Shown here piece after piece: positions 26,940 to 34,760 of a stretch of 62,349 bases of DNA; within the stretch, counting starts at the first letter, position 1; each line of letters begins with the position of its first letter. Below the pieces are notes generated by a model, which saw only the letters and a list, made by a program, of their open reading frames with translations, was not told the DNA's origin and did not search any database. Location: assembly GCA_023131835.1 (NCBI GenBank), contig JAGLZA010000033.1, positions 1 to 62,349 on the forward strand. The letters are read 5' to 3'. Both the position numbers and the translations under genes were made by a program. Source of the DNA: Caldifarciminota bacterium. GTDB taxonomy: Bacteria; Hydrothermota; UBA3072.

Positions 26940-27004
26940 GGGGTAATGAATACCCCACTCTCTGGGGTAATTAATACCCCACCCTTTGGGGTAATGAATA
27001 CCCC
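26940..27004 (-). repeat. Three tandem 17-bp hairpin repeats, exact 24-bp period
   Basis: Copies at 26940-26956, 26964-26980 and 26988-27004 each have GGGGTA and TACCCC arms around a 5-base loop. The spacers are ACTCTCT and ACCCTTT. They overlap the last codons of the helix-turn-helix gene. A 24-bp period keeps reading frame and places sites about two helical turns apart, fitting repeated protein-binding sites. Confidence 0.8.
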
Positions 27005-27522
27005 ACCACATCTGATATACTGTTATCCGTAAGTTTACAAAGATTATTGGTCCAATCAACCAGTGTTGTTGTTCCGGCATATAATAAGTACTGTTTTTCC
27101 CCACTACATACACCAAGTATATAAATGTTTTGTTTTCCTCCTATTATTTTACCTTTCTTTTTGAAAACAGTATCTATTTTTTCAATTTTCATAAATCCAT
27201 ATTCAATTAAAATTTTTATTCTTTTTTCTACTGTTTTTTTTGTTATACCATGAACTTCCGCCAACTTTCTGAGAGATACTGAAGAAGCCAAAATACCTCT
27301 TTTAAAATAATTATTATACAGATCAAATTTATCACCACCGTGTTCACCTCTAAATATACAACTAATGATATATTGATATATAGGTAAACATACATTTACC
27401 TCTTTATACAACTTCAAATTTCTATATACAGATAATGGTGTTCGTACAGTTTGTTCCTTTTTTTTAGATGTAGTATTTTGTTTTGTTATTTCCTTTTCCA
27501 TAACATTATTCCAATTCTTCAA
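26971..27522 (-). CDS. Helix-turn-helix DNA-binding protein, 183 aa
   Basis: Residues about 84-120 (SSVSLRKLAEVHGITKKTVE, then KRIKILIEYGFMKIEKI) form a clear winged-helix or HTH unit like those in phage and plasmid replication or regulatory proteins. A basic N-terminus (EKEITKQNTTSKKKEQTVRT) precedes it. The gene's 3' end runs into the 24-bp GGGGTA hairpin repeats and encodes a matching YSLPQRVGY end. If the stop in the middle repeat were absent, the frame would continue through the repeat. It may bind these repeats itself. It overlaps the upstream gene by 17 bases. Confidence 0.65.
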   Translation of the reverse strand: MKNWNNVMEKEITKQNTTSKKKEQTVRTPLSVYRNLKLYKEVNVCLPIYQYIISCIFRGEHGGDKFDLYNNYFKRGILASSVSLRKLAEVHGITKKTVEKRIKILIEYGFMKIEKIDTVFKKKGKIIGGKQNIYILGVCSGEKQYLLYAGTTTLVDWTNNLCKLTDNSISDVVGYSLPQRVGY

Positions 27523-27811
27523 TAAAAAATGTCTCTTTATTTTCTTGTTCTAGTTCACAACCCAACGTTCCGCTTTTTAATACTTCTTGTAAAAGTGTAT
27601 CTCCTAGTTCAGGCCGAAATTCTCTAAAATCATTCCCAAAATCCATAATATTTGGGTTAAGCCCTAGTATTATCCAAAATCGATTAGGACAATACCCATC
27701 ATCTTCATCAGCATAAAAATCATCACAAGTATATGGGTATTTCATATTTATTTTATCCAACAGTCTTTGTAATGCCCCATAAATTGCTTTTTTTTCTATG
27801 ACTGTTCTCAT
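27506..27811 (-). CDS. Hypothetical acidic protein, 101 aa
   Basis: The start ATG follows GGAGATAACACA. The protein is acidic (YADEDDGYCPNRFWIILGLN) with a Trp-Ile-rich core and an acidic C-terminus. No family recognised. It overlaps the HTH gene by 17 bases and is probably coexpressed with it. Confidence 0.55.
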   Translation of the reverse strand: MRTVIEKKAIYGALQRLLDKINMKYPYTCDDFYADEDDGYCPNRFWIILGLNPNIMDFGNDFREFRPELGDTLLQEVLKSGTLGCELEQENKETFFIEELE

Positions 27812-27815
27812 TGTG

Positions 27816-27947
27816 TTATCTCCATAATAATAGTAATGTTATTATACATCCAAACAATATAACAAACAATATAGATGTTGGAATAACATATTCTTTATCT
27901 TTCTCAATATATTTATTTATTAAATATTTTAAATTAAGTATTTTCAT
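27816..27947 (-). CDS. Small membrane peptide, 43 aa
   Basis: The ATG lies inside the end of the methionine aminopeptidase gene (overlap of 14 bases). The frame encodes a basic N-terminus (MKILNLKYLINKYIEKDKEY) and a single hydrophobic segment (IPTSILFVILFGCIITLLLL) ending WR. The stop falls just upstream of the next start, and the ribosome site of that next gene lies in its last codons. No strong ribosome site precedes it, so it may depend on translational coupling. Confidence 0.45.
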   Translation of the reverse strand: MKILNLKYLINKYIEKDKEYVIPTSILFVILFGCIITLLLLWR

Positions 27948-28701
27948 AAAATATATTTCTATTAGTTAAAATTATTGGTCCTTCATTAGTAATTGCGATT
28001 GTATGTTCAAAATGAGCTGCCATATCACCATTTTTAGTTAACACAGTCCAACCATCACTTCCCGTAATTGTTTCTGCGTTTCCAGCAACAACCATTGGTT
28101 CTATGGCTATTACCATTCCATTTTTTAATAAATAACCTTCTCCTTTATTACCAAAGTTATATACTGGAGGTTCTTCATGTAAATTTTTACCGATTCCATG
28201 TCCAGTAAAATTTTTAACTACATTAAAACCTTCTTTTTCTGCACACTGTTGAATAGTATAGGAAATATCACCTATTGTATTTCCTGAATGGCTTTGCTGT
28301 ATTGCAAGTGTTAGACATTCATTAGTAATTTTTATAAGTTTTTTATGTTTGTTTGATATTTTTCCAACAGGAATAGTTAATGCTGAATCTCCATACCATC
28401 CATTGTATAAAATACCAAAATCTATACTTAAAATATCCCCTTCTTTTAATGGTTTATCAGATGGAAATCCATGTACTACTTGTTCATTAACTGACGCACA
28501 TATAGAATATGGAAATCCCCTATAACCTTTAAATCCTGGTATAGCTCCCTTTTCGAAGGTCAATGTCTCTGCTAAACTATTTAAATAGTTGGTTGTAATA
28601 CCTGGTTTTACTTCTTTTTCCAAACAGGCTAAAACATACGCCACAATAGAGCAGCTTTTCTTTATTTCAAGTATATTTTGTATTCCATGTAAAATAATCA
28701 T
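27934..28701 (-). CDS. map: Methionine aminopeptidase, type I, 255 aa
   Basis: All five metal ligands of the family can be placed: Asp94 (LSIDFG), Asp105 (YGDSAL), His168 (TGHGIG), Glu201 (AIEPM) and Glu232 (FEHT), plus a substrate-side His near residue 77 (VVHGFP). The enzyme removes the initiator Met from nascent proteins when residue 2 is small. Length matches bacterial MetAP. It overlaps the small SANT-like gene by four bases. In this phage it could process the Ntn-hydrolase encoded at 43.5 kb, whose second residue is Thr. Confidence 0.85.
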   Translation of the reverse strand: MIILHGIQNILEIKKSCSIVAYVLACLEKEVKPGITTNYLNSLAETLTFEKGAIPGFKGYRGFPYSICASVNEQVVHGFPSDKPLKEGDILSIDFGILYNGWYGDSALTIPVGKISNKHKKLIKITNECLTLAIQQSHSGNTIGDISYTIQQCAEKEGFNVVKNFTGHGIGKNLHEEPPVYNFGNKGEGYLLKNGMVIAIEPMVVAGNAETITGSDGWTVLTKNGDMAAHFEHTIAITNEGPIILTNRNIFYENT

Positions 28702-28910
28702 AAAGTTCGTTGTTTATAGGCTCGTGTTATAGTTTCCTGTAATCTCTTTTCATTAATTTTTCCTGCTAATTTTAAATGTTTTATTTTGTCATTAATACTA
28801 TCTTGACTACGTGTTGGAAACATAATCATAAGTTCTTGTATAGATTTTATTTTATAACTATCTATTAATAATTTTGTTTCTGACGAAAGCCATCTTTTTC
28901 TTCTAGCCAT
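28698..28910 (-). CDS. Myb/SANT-like HTH protein, 70 aa
   Basis: The sequence RKRWLSSETKLLIDSYKIKS... with RSQDSINDKIKHLKLAGKI resembles a Myb/SANT-like or HNH-associated HTH unit with tryptophan and spaced basic residues. It overlaps the MetAP start by four bases. A small transcription or DNA-recognition factor is likely, target unknown. Confidence 0.5.
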   Translation of the reverse strand: MARRKRWLSSETKLLIDSYKIKSIQELMIMFPTRSQDSINDKIKHLKLAGKINEKRLQETITRAYKQRTL

Positions 28911-28942
28911 TATATTATCTTCCCCTTTTCCATATAAATTTA

Positions 28943-29134
28943 CTATTCTGTTTTTTCTGGTAAACCGTCAACTTTCCGTCCATATTTCTTATACATTTTT
29001 AGCTTTTCCTTTTCCTGTCTTATTTTAGCGTCATCACTATCATTTATTTTATGGGCACACTCTGCACAAATACATCCTTGTTTACTCATTACATATATAA
29101 TATTACTTTCCTTTTTACATAAAGCACATCTCAT
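28943..29134 (-). CDS. Small zinc-finger protein, 63 aa
   Basis: Two CxxC knuckles (CALCKKE and CICAECAHK) about 18 residues apart, followed by a charged helix. It belongs to the set of minimal zinc-binding proteins scattered over this phage. The 165 bases upstream contain only an imperfect CTATGT...ACATAG inverted repeat. Confidence 0.55.
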   Translation of the reverse strand: MRCALCKKESNIIYVMSKQGCICAECAHKINDSDDAKIRQEKEKLKMYKKYGRKVDGLPEKTE

Positions 29135-29301
29135 TTAGAAAACTCCAAAAGTAGATATTTACTGTCCCTATTCATATAAAATTATATTCTGTAACTTCGC
29201 ATGTCTTATTTGTACTATGTGCTCTACTTATATTACATAGAGTTTCCGTCTATCTTGTTCTAAGTAACAACAATATTTGTTTTAATTAATCTCAATATAT
29301 T

Positions 29302-30153
29302 TTAGTCTCCCAGTTTAATTTCAGCATCCCAATTTATTTCTCCATATAAACAGAGGTGAATATGCCGAAAATGGTTATATTGTTTTATATCATCACCTCG
29401 TAACACAGAATTACCATAAACTTTTTTAAAATGATTATTCAAACCGACTGAGGTCATAAATACACCCTTTAAAAATATTTTTCTTAACAAATGATATAAA
29501 GCATAATTTTTCTCTGTATCAAATATATTTGTTTTCAAACTCCTTTGAGGAAAAGGATCTCGCCAAATATTAACATTCGGTCCTTTGTATTTACCAGGCA
29601 TATTAGAGGTTCTGTAATGAGTCATATTAAATCCCTGTAAAGTACAGTAGTTCAAGTCTATCGTATGTTGATTGTCATGTGCCCCGCCATGACCCGAACA
29701 AAGATTATTCTGCTGACAACCAGCATCGCCCAGTACAAAAGCTTCGTTGCAATCCCTTGAATATAAACTGCAAACATATCTCATAATAATATCAAGAATT
29801 TCAAAAATTTTATGATACATCCACTGACATTCATCTTTGCCAGCAAAAACTCTCCAAGGTTTTTCACCTCCAACTGAAACAATTCTTTTTTTGATATCTT
29901 TCATATCCATAGGCTCAACAAAATCTCGAAGTCTTGGAATACCATAAGCTTTACACCAGCCTTTCGATATTACGGAATAGTCAAGAAAAATGTTCTTAAT
30001 GTTCATATCAGGGGGTAGAAAAAACTTCCCCTTATTCCACTCCTGACATCTATGAATCTCAACATCATATCCTGTACCAGCCCAATTTTGTACAGAACAA
30101 TCTTGTATGAATGACGAGTTATAAGCTTTTTGAATTTTATTCCAATTTATCAT
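29302..30153 (-). CDS. Putative LAS-type murein endopeptidase, 283 aa
   Basis: A central segment NNLCSGHGGAHDNQHTIDLN and a C-terminal HFRHIHLCL resemble the His/Asp and HxH zinc motifs of LAS peptidases such as MepA and M15 D-Ala-D-Ala peptidases. They are separated by about 110 residues, a plausible distance. The protein has many aromatic and Cys residues and no signal peptide. If correct it would cut peptide cross-links in peptidoglycan, aiding lysis or entry. The motif match is imperfect, so an unrelated zinc enzyme remains possible. Confidence 0.45.
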   Translation of the reverse strand: MINWNKIQKAYNSSFIQDCSVQNWAGTGYDVEIHRCQEWNKGKFFLPPDMNIKNIFLDYSVISKGWCKAYGIPRLRDFVEPMDMKDIKKRIVSVGGEKPWRVFAGKDECQWMYHKIFEILDIIMRYVCSLYSRDCNEAFVLGDAGCQQNNLCSGHGGAHDNQHTIDLNYCTLQGFNMTHYRTSNMPGKYKGPNVNIWRDPFPQRSLKTNIFDTEKNYALYHLLRKIFLKGVFMTSVGLNNHFKKVYGNSVLRGDDIKQYNHFRHIHLCLYGEINWDAEIKLGD

Positions 30154-30242
30154 AGCAATTCCTCCAGAGTTTCTGGATTAATCTCAACAACAATTTTCAA
30201 AATGCCCAAGATCACCAGGTTTGCCCCTAAACAGTTATTGTT

Positions 30243-31046
30243 TTACATAAAAGTAATCATTGCAACTTCGTCACTATTTTTATTAATTGTCACTTCTCTA
30301 TATTGGAATTTATATTGTTCATTTCTTCTAGGTGTTTTACCAGAAGCTAACATCCAATCAATATTATTCTCAGCCAACCATGTATCAGATACATGTTTAT
30401 GGCCAAAACAAACAAAATCAACTAAGCCAGCCAATATTCTGAAAACTTCTTTTGCATCATCCATTTCCATGACAAACTTTTTAACACTATTTCGATAAAA
30501 TGGATGATGATGAAAATACACCACAACTTTTTTTCCTGTATTCCCTTTCAATATAATTGCTAACCTTCTTCGTTGAAGTTCTCCTACTTCACCGCTGGCA
30601 AAATGTAAGAACTCATTTTCATTACCAACTACCGAATCAAGTCCGATAAATATAACATTATTTACAATGGTAACCATTGGATAAATATCTTCCATTTTTA
30701 TACCATGTTGGCTAGCTTCGGGAAATCTTATCAATTCATCAAGAATATAATCTTGAAAGAGCTGTTGTGATTTCTCAGTATAAATATTACCTGCAAATCC
30801 ATAATCATGATTTCCTGGAGTAGGCAAAACTTTAAAACCTTCCCTTACCAACGGTTTTAAAATAGTACAAGCATTAAAATACTGTTGTTCTGTACCATCG
30901 TCAGTTATATCTCCAGTTATCAAGACAATAGGCTTTTCATTTTGATATTTGTTTAAGATAAAATTTATAACTTCTCGACAATTTTTATTGTCCGTTCTTT
31001 CAGTGCTATGAATATGTAAATCACTTAAATGAATGAATTTAATCAT
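30243..31046 (-). CDS. Calcineurin-like metallophosphoesterase (CpdA-like), 267 aa
   Basis: All five metallophosphoesterase motifs are visible: HLSDLHIH, ITGDITDDG, TPGNHDYG, YFHHHPF and CFGHKHV. The family hydrolyses phosphodiesters, including cyclic nucleotides, using two metal ions. Length and motif spacing match CpdA/Icc-type enzymes. It lies 8 bases from the trypsin-like gene. It could remove a host signalling nucleotide, but substrate cannot be deduced. Confidence 0.8.
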   Translation of the reverse strand: MIKFIHLSDLHIHSTERTDNKNCREVINFILNKYQNEKPIVLITGDITDDGTEQQYFNACTILKPLVREGFKVLPTPGNHDYGFAGNIYTEKSQQLFQDYILDELIRFPEASQHGIKMEDIYPMVTIVNNVIFIGLDSVVGNENEFLHFASGEVGELQRRRLAIILKGNTGKKVVVYFHHHPFYRNSVKKFVMEMDDAKEVFRILAGLVDFVCFGHKHVSDTWLAENNIDWMLASGKTPRRNEQYKFQYREVTINKNSDEVAMITFM

Positions 31047-31054
31047 AATTACTC

Positions 31055-32044
31055 CTATAAATTAATATCTAATAATTCAAATACATGCTCAATTCTATTA
31101 ATAACAGTAACTGTGTCAGAACCTGCAAAAAGTAATCCGCAAATTTCATTGTCCTCTGTCAAAATGGCTGATCCTGAATCTCCGCCTGCACTCATTGCTC
31201 CAGCCATTATTTGATCATTAAATTGTGCTATTTTTCCTTCCCCATATTGTACATTTACGCTTACATCAATTTGAGTAATTTCACCTTGAGTAAATTCTGT
31301 AGTGCGCCCACTTTTCTGAATATACGTGCCTAATATAGCCGATTTAACACCTACAATTTTACCAATTTCCATAATCTTATCACTAACATCTTCATCATTT
31401 AAAGGTCGGGCAATAGCCGCATCTACAAGATTTCCTGTAGTTTGTTTTATAGCTTGTAAACGAGTTTTGCGGCCTATTGCATATAAAATACTATTGATGA
31501 TTTTAGTGAATGCTCCGCCAATAGGACATTCAGAAGAAACACCTGTAAAATTAATTGGTACAAACATAGTTAAATCAGCGATGTGATCCGCAGGAAATAA
31601 TCCTGAATCATGAGTCCCTGGCTGAAGTATGGCATCACCAATTTCTGCATCATTAGAACAAGCAAGAACATGATTGTTTGACAGGATATGTCTAACACCA
31701 TTCTTTCTGACAACACACCCCAAAGTTCCGGCTGTAATATCAATATGTCCTACACTTACACCACCAGGAGCAGGTCTATGCTTGCTAGTATGTAAACTTT
31801 TAATTATACCGGTTTCGACTACATCAGTTTGTACACCCTTTAATACGGGTGGAATAAGATCTTTTTTACATAATTTAACAGTGGAAATCTTTTTATTTAC
31901 TGAACAAATTATAGACAATTCACTAGTTTGTTTATTATTTATTGTTTTGTACCCGATACCTGTTGCAACAACACCTTTTTTCTCAAAAAGAAATTCTTTC
32001 TTTCCATTTAACACCTGTTTTATTTGATTATAATTATATAACAA
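31055..32044 (-). CDS. Trypsin-like serine protease (S1 family), 329 aa
   Basis: The catalytic triad can be placed: His125 in HILSNNHVLA, Asp208 in NLVDAAIA, Ser290 in SAGGDSGSAIL. An N-terminal 95 residues including HRPAPGGVSVGHIDITAGTL resembles the S1-like proteases found in many bacteria. There is no signal peptide, so it would act in the cytoplasm unless released by lysis. The ribosome site is an AAGGAGGT sequence 7 bases upstream. A second S1 protease occurs at 39.4 kb with unrelated sequence around the triad. Confidence 0.8.
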   Translation of the reverse strand: MLYNYNQIKQVLNGKKEFLFEKKGVVATGIGYKTINNKQTSELSIICSVNKKISTVKLCKKDLIPPVLKGVQTDVVETGIIKSLHTSKHRPAPGGVSVGHIDITAGTLGCVVRKNGVRHILSNNHVLACSNDAEIGDAILQPGTHDSGLFPADHIADLTMFVPINFTGVSSECPIGGAFTKIINSILYAIGRKTRLQAIKQTTGNLVDAAIARPLNDEDVSDKIMEIGKIVGVKSAILGTYIQKSGRTTEFTQGEITQIDVSVNVQYGEGKIAQFNDQIMAGAMSAGGDSGSAILTEDNEICGLLFAGSDTVTVINRIEHVFELLDINL

Positions 32045-32048
32045 AATA

Positions 32049-32594
32049 TTATACCTCCTTGTAGTTGTTAAGTTCTAAATATAATAATACACTTTTTATT
32101 TTACTTAATAAGCTTCTTTGAACTTCGTTAATTTTTCGATTAAGATGCACTATAATATATTTTGTTTCTTCCATATAGTGTGTCATGAAATCCAATGGTA
32201 CATTTACGCTATTTAGATCCATAACATTAGACAAACGATCACATAATTTAATTGTAAAAGCATTTTCTGACATCTTATTCATATTGTCTGTTAAACAAAT
32301 AGCCTTGCCTTTAATTTTTTTTTCATCTTCATCTGTAGTAAGTTCAGCCACCAAACTCATTACATTACGACCAAATATTTGATCTATTTCTTTAAGGCTT
32401 GTTGCTGTATCTTCAACTACATCATGCAATAACGCTGCTATAAGAACATATGTTTCTACATCTTCATCCACACTCCATAACAAATTGGCTGTATTTTCCA
32501 AATGTGTTAGATATGCTTCATTACTAAATTTTCTCTTTTGATTGTTGTGTTTTTCTTTAGCAAATTTATGTGCTTTGTGTATTCTATCATTCAT
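32049..32594 (-). CDS. RelA/SpoT-type HD hydrolase (small alarmone hydrolase, MESH1-like), 181 aa
   Basis: The start is placed at the ATG (MNDRIHKAHKFAKEKHNNQK) preceded by GAGGT, not the TTG 15 bases upstream. Signature residues of the RelA/SpoT hydrolase domain are all present in order: His31, His57-Asp58 and Glu61-Asp62 (ALLHDVVEDT), Asp119 and Asn123 (LCDRLSN). These bind Mn and cleave the 3' pyrophosphate of ppGpp. The protein lacks the synthetase domain, as in MESH1/SAH enzymes. It would lower alarmone levels during infection. A related nucleotide substrate is the main alternative. Confidence 0.75.
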   Translation of the reverse strand: MNDRIHKAHKFAKEKHNNQKRKFSNEAYLTHLENTANLLWSVDEDVETYVLIAALLHDVVEDTATSLKEIDQIFGRNVMSLVAELTTDEDEKKIKGKAICLTDNMNKMSENAFTIKLCDRLSNVMDLNSVNVPLDFMTHYMEETKYIIVHLNRKINEVQRSLLSKIKSVLLYLELNNYKEV

Positions 32595-32611
32595 ATTAAC
32601 CTCATTCAAAA

Positions 32612-32830
32612 CTAAATAAACTCCTTAGAAATTTTTGGGCCGAGCATCTTCATTACCCCACCAGGATCAATTCTACCATCATATTCAATATCAACTACAA
32701 CAGAACCACATATTCTACACCATCGTACTACTATATTTTCATCATAAGAATAAGATGATCTATGTATTTCAATTAAATCATGTTTGCCTTTTAAACATTT
32801 TTTTAAACTCTGTTGTATTTCGTAATCCAT
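32612..32830 (-). CDS. Small protein with CxxC motif, 72 aa
   Basis: The frame carries a single CRICG knuckle in VRWCRICGSVVVDIEYDG and a GRIDPGGVMKMLG segment. One CxxC plus a His and Cys earlier (CLKGKHDLIEIH) could complete a zinc site. It precedes the alarmone hydrolase gene by 17 bases. Function unknown. Confidence 0.5.
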   Translation of the reverse strand: MDYEIQQSLKKCLKGKHDLIEIHRSSYSYDENIVVRWCRICGSVVVDIEYDGRIDPGGVMKMLGPKISKEFI

Positions 32831-32847
32831 TTTATTTTTAATAACTT

Positions 32848-33228
32848 TTAATTATTTACACACTGTTTACATCTTGTTTTGATCCACCCTTTTGTGTGTA
32901 GAATGTCAGTATTTGTTCCACACATTTCACAGGTATTATAGGACAAATCCTCTGCCAACCAAATCATACCGCGAATCAATTCATCTGCCCCATCCACGTA
33001 GAACCTCATTGATCCGAATTTTTCTTTTAATTGAACTATTTCTACTTGTGGTTTGTGGTTAGCATCAATATAATCTTGTATACAACTACATAAATTATCA
33101 ATGATCCAGTACCAACCTGAATTTACACAGATACCCCAACACATACAAGTTTCTTGCATCGACAAATCTTTTTGCCGAAATAATTTAGGATATTTTTCAT
33201 ATAATTTATTTTCCAATATTTTGTCCAT
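32848..33228 (-). CDS. Conserved phage-type protein with C-terminal zinc knuckles, 126 aa
   Basis: Start set at MDKILENKLYEKYPKLF, which follows TTGGAGAG. The protein has a YPKLF N-terminus, CWGICVNSGWYWIIDNLCSC, a QLKEKFGSMRFYVDG motif, and a C-terminal CEMCG ... CKQC zinc pair. I recognise this layout from hypothetical proteins of many phages and prophages; no function is established. The start overlaps the 53-aa gene upstream by its ribosome site. Confidence 0.6.
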   Translation of the reverse strand: MDKILENKLYEKYPKLFRQKDLSMQETCMCWGICVNSGWYWIIDNLCSCIQDYIDANHKPQVEIVQLKEKFGSMRFYVDGADELIRGMIWLAEDLSYNTCEMCGTNTDILHTKGWIKTRCKQCVNN

Positions 33229-33230
33229 AA

Positions 33231-33392
33231 TCACTCTCCAAAATGTTCCCATTCTGGTGATCCTCTATATCTTCTATCATAACCACCTTTTGATCCAAAA
33301 AATCTAAGCATATCTTCGTGTTTTTTATCACTTTTCTTTTCTTTTTTGTTGTTTATATGCTTTTTCAAAATAGAAATTTTTTCTTTTTTCAT
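33231..33392 (-). CDS. Small basic protein, 53 aa
   Basis: ATG at 33390-33392 follows TGGGGAACTTATA and opens a Lys-rich frame (MKKEKISILKKHINNKKEKK...) ending in GSPEWEHFGE. The stop TGA is three bases from the next start, a coupled arrangement. The basic composition suggests nucleic-acid binding; no family recognised. Confidence 0.55.
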   Translation of the reverse strand: MKKEKISILKKHINNKKEKKSDKKHEDMLRFFGSKGGYDRRYRGSPEWEHFGE

Positions 33393-33431
33393 TATAAGTT
33401 CCCCATATATTTTTCAAATATTTTAACAATA

Positions 33432-33788
33432 TTATTTTTTTCGGAAAATAAACCAACCAAAGAACTCTTCTTTTTTGTCTTCATCAAAAAAATATAGTTT
33501 ACCAATCCATTCTTCCTTATCTTTCCGTTTTTTAAGTTTATCAATTATTAATCCATTTCTATATTTAAATAAAACCTCTTTCTCAGTAAAAATTATATCA
33601 AAATCCATAAACGGTACATTAAATTGTCTTATGAAAAATACGGGTAGATGGTTTTGTCCTTCACCTATTTTATTAATCGTCTTTTCTAAAATAATATGCC
33701 AGACATCTCTAATTTTCCATAAAACTTCATATCTTCCTGGCAAAGGTAATAAACAACTTCCTTCATTATATAATTTTTTTAATGACAT
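33432..33788 (-). CDS. Hypothetical protein, 118 aa
   Basis: The protein begins MSLKKLYNEGSCLLPLPGRY and is rich in aromatic residues and Lys/Glu, with a strand-rich core (VFFIRQFNVPFMDFDIIFTE). It follows the PPP-type phosphatase gene by 14 bases in the same operon. Family unknown; cytosolic. Confidence 0.5.
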   Translation of the reverse strand: MSLKKLYNEGSCLLPLPGRYEVLWKIRDVWHIILEKTINKIGEGQNHLPVFFIRQFNVPFMDFDIIFTEKEVLFKYRNGLIIDKLKKRKDKEEWIGKLYFFDEDKKEEFFGWFIFRKK

Positions 33789-33802
33789 TTTAATACATCC
33801 TC

Positions 33803-34486
33803 TTAATTATAATTAGCCAATTCTTCTATTGTTGGCCCTTGTTGAATAAACCGTTCTTCTGGTAAAATTATACAAGTTAACATCCCATCTTCATAATAAG
33901 CACCGGTATCTATACCAATTTTATTATGCATTTTACGTGGTTCTCGTGCTGGAGTATGTCCGAAAATGACTTTCTTTCCCCAATCAAAATCACTATTAAT
34001 AAAATCATAACGATCCCATAATAATATATCCTCTGGTTGCTGTTCCAGCGGTATATCTTTTGGTACTAATCCTGCATGTACAAAAATATAATCTTCCGTT
34101 TGATAATAGTTCTTTAAATTCTGATAAAATTTCATGTGTGTAACAGGTATACTTCGATCTATATAATAAGTATGTTGATATATATCATACCCATTATTTT
34201 CATAACTTTGTATAGTCTGATATCCACCATTATATGTATATAAATCTTCATTTATTCCAGACATAAAATCCATAAACATACTTTCATGATTACCTTTTAA
34301 AAATACGCAATTATATTGTTTATTTAAATTTATTAAATAATCTATAACTTCAAACGAGTAATCACCACGATCTATATAATCTCCTATAAAAATTAATAAA
34401 TGATTATCATCTATATATAACCTGTCTATTAATCTACGAAGTTTATAAAACTGACCATGAATATCACTTATTGCATAAATTTTCAT
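33803..34486 (-). CDS. PPP-family serine/threonine protein phosphatase (lambda-PP-like), 227 aa
   Basis: Motifs of the lambda phosphatase group are intact: ISDIHGQFYKL, FIGDYIDRGD, LKGNHESMF, IFVHAGLVP and VIFGHTPARE. The family is a two-metal phosphoesterase acting on phosphoproteins or on nucleotides such as Ap4A. Length is normal for phage enzymes. It may counter host phosphorylation or dinucleotide alarm signals. It is one of two metallophosphoesterases in this segment. Confidence 0.85.
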   Translation of the reverse strand: MKIYAISDIHGQFYKLRRLIDRLYIDDNHLLIFIGDYIDRGDYSFEVIDYLINLNKQYNCVFLKGNHESMFMDFMSGINEDLYTYNGGYQTIQSYENNGYDIYQHTYYIDRSIPVTHMKFYQNLKNYYQTEDYIFVHAGLVPKDIPLEQQPEDILLWDRYDFINSDFDWGKKVIFGHTPAREPRKMHNKIGIDTGAYYEDGMLTCIILPEERFIQQGPTIEELANYN

Positions 34487-34490
34487 TTTT

Positions 34491-34709
34491 TTAATTCTTA
34501 AATAGTGGTTTAGATGTTAACTTACCAATTATTGTATTATCAATTTTTTCTATCATTTTTAACAAACAACCCTTACAAATTTTTTCAGTTGTTTTTGGAA
34601 TTCCTACCACTACTGAAACAAATATTGAATTACAATATGAACAACGATGTTCCATTATGTATTCAGTTTTAGTTCGTTTATTTTTATATGTATTTAATTC
34701 AAAATTCAT
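34491..34709 (-). CDS. Small zinc-finger protein, 72 aa
   Basis: CSYCNS and CKGC form a likely zinc site (HRCSYCNSIFVSVVVG... KICKGCLLKM). The start could also be residue 19 (MEHRCSYC). It ends four bases before the phosphatase gene. No specific function. Confidence 0.5.
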   Translation of the reverse strand: MNFELNTYKNKRTKTEYIMEHRCSYCNSIFVSVVVGIPKTTEKICKGCLLKMIEKIDNTIIGKLTSKPLFKN

Positions 34710-34760
34710 TAGTTTTTTTAATAATCATTATTAGTTATGGATCAATATTGTAGAAACACT

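Noticed and set aside
26940-27004. CRISPR array
   Set aside because: Only three short palindromic units with 7-base spacers; no array of unique spacers of CRISPR length and no cas genes.
26931-27116. Frame reading WGIHYP-type repeats through the GGGGTA hairpins
   Set aside because: It is an alternative frame inside the HTH gene, generated by the 24-bp repeat; no ribosome site supports it.
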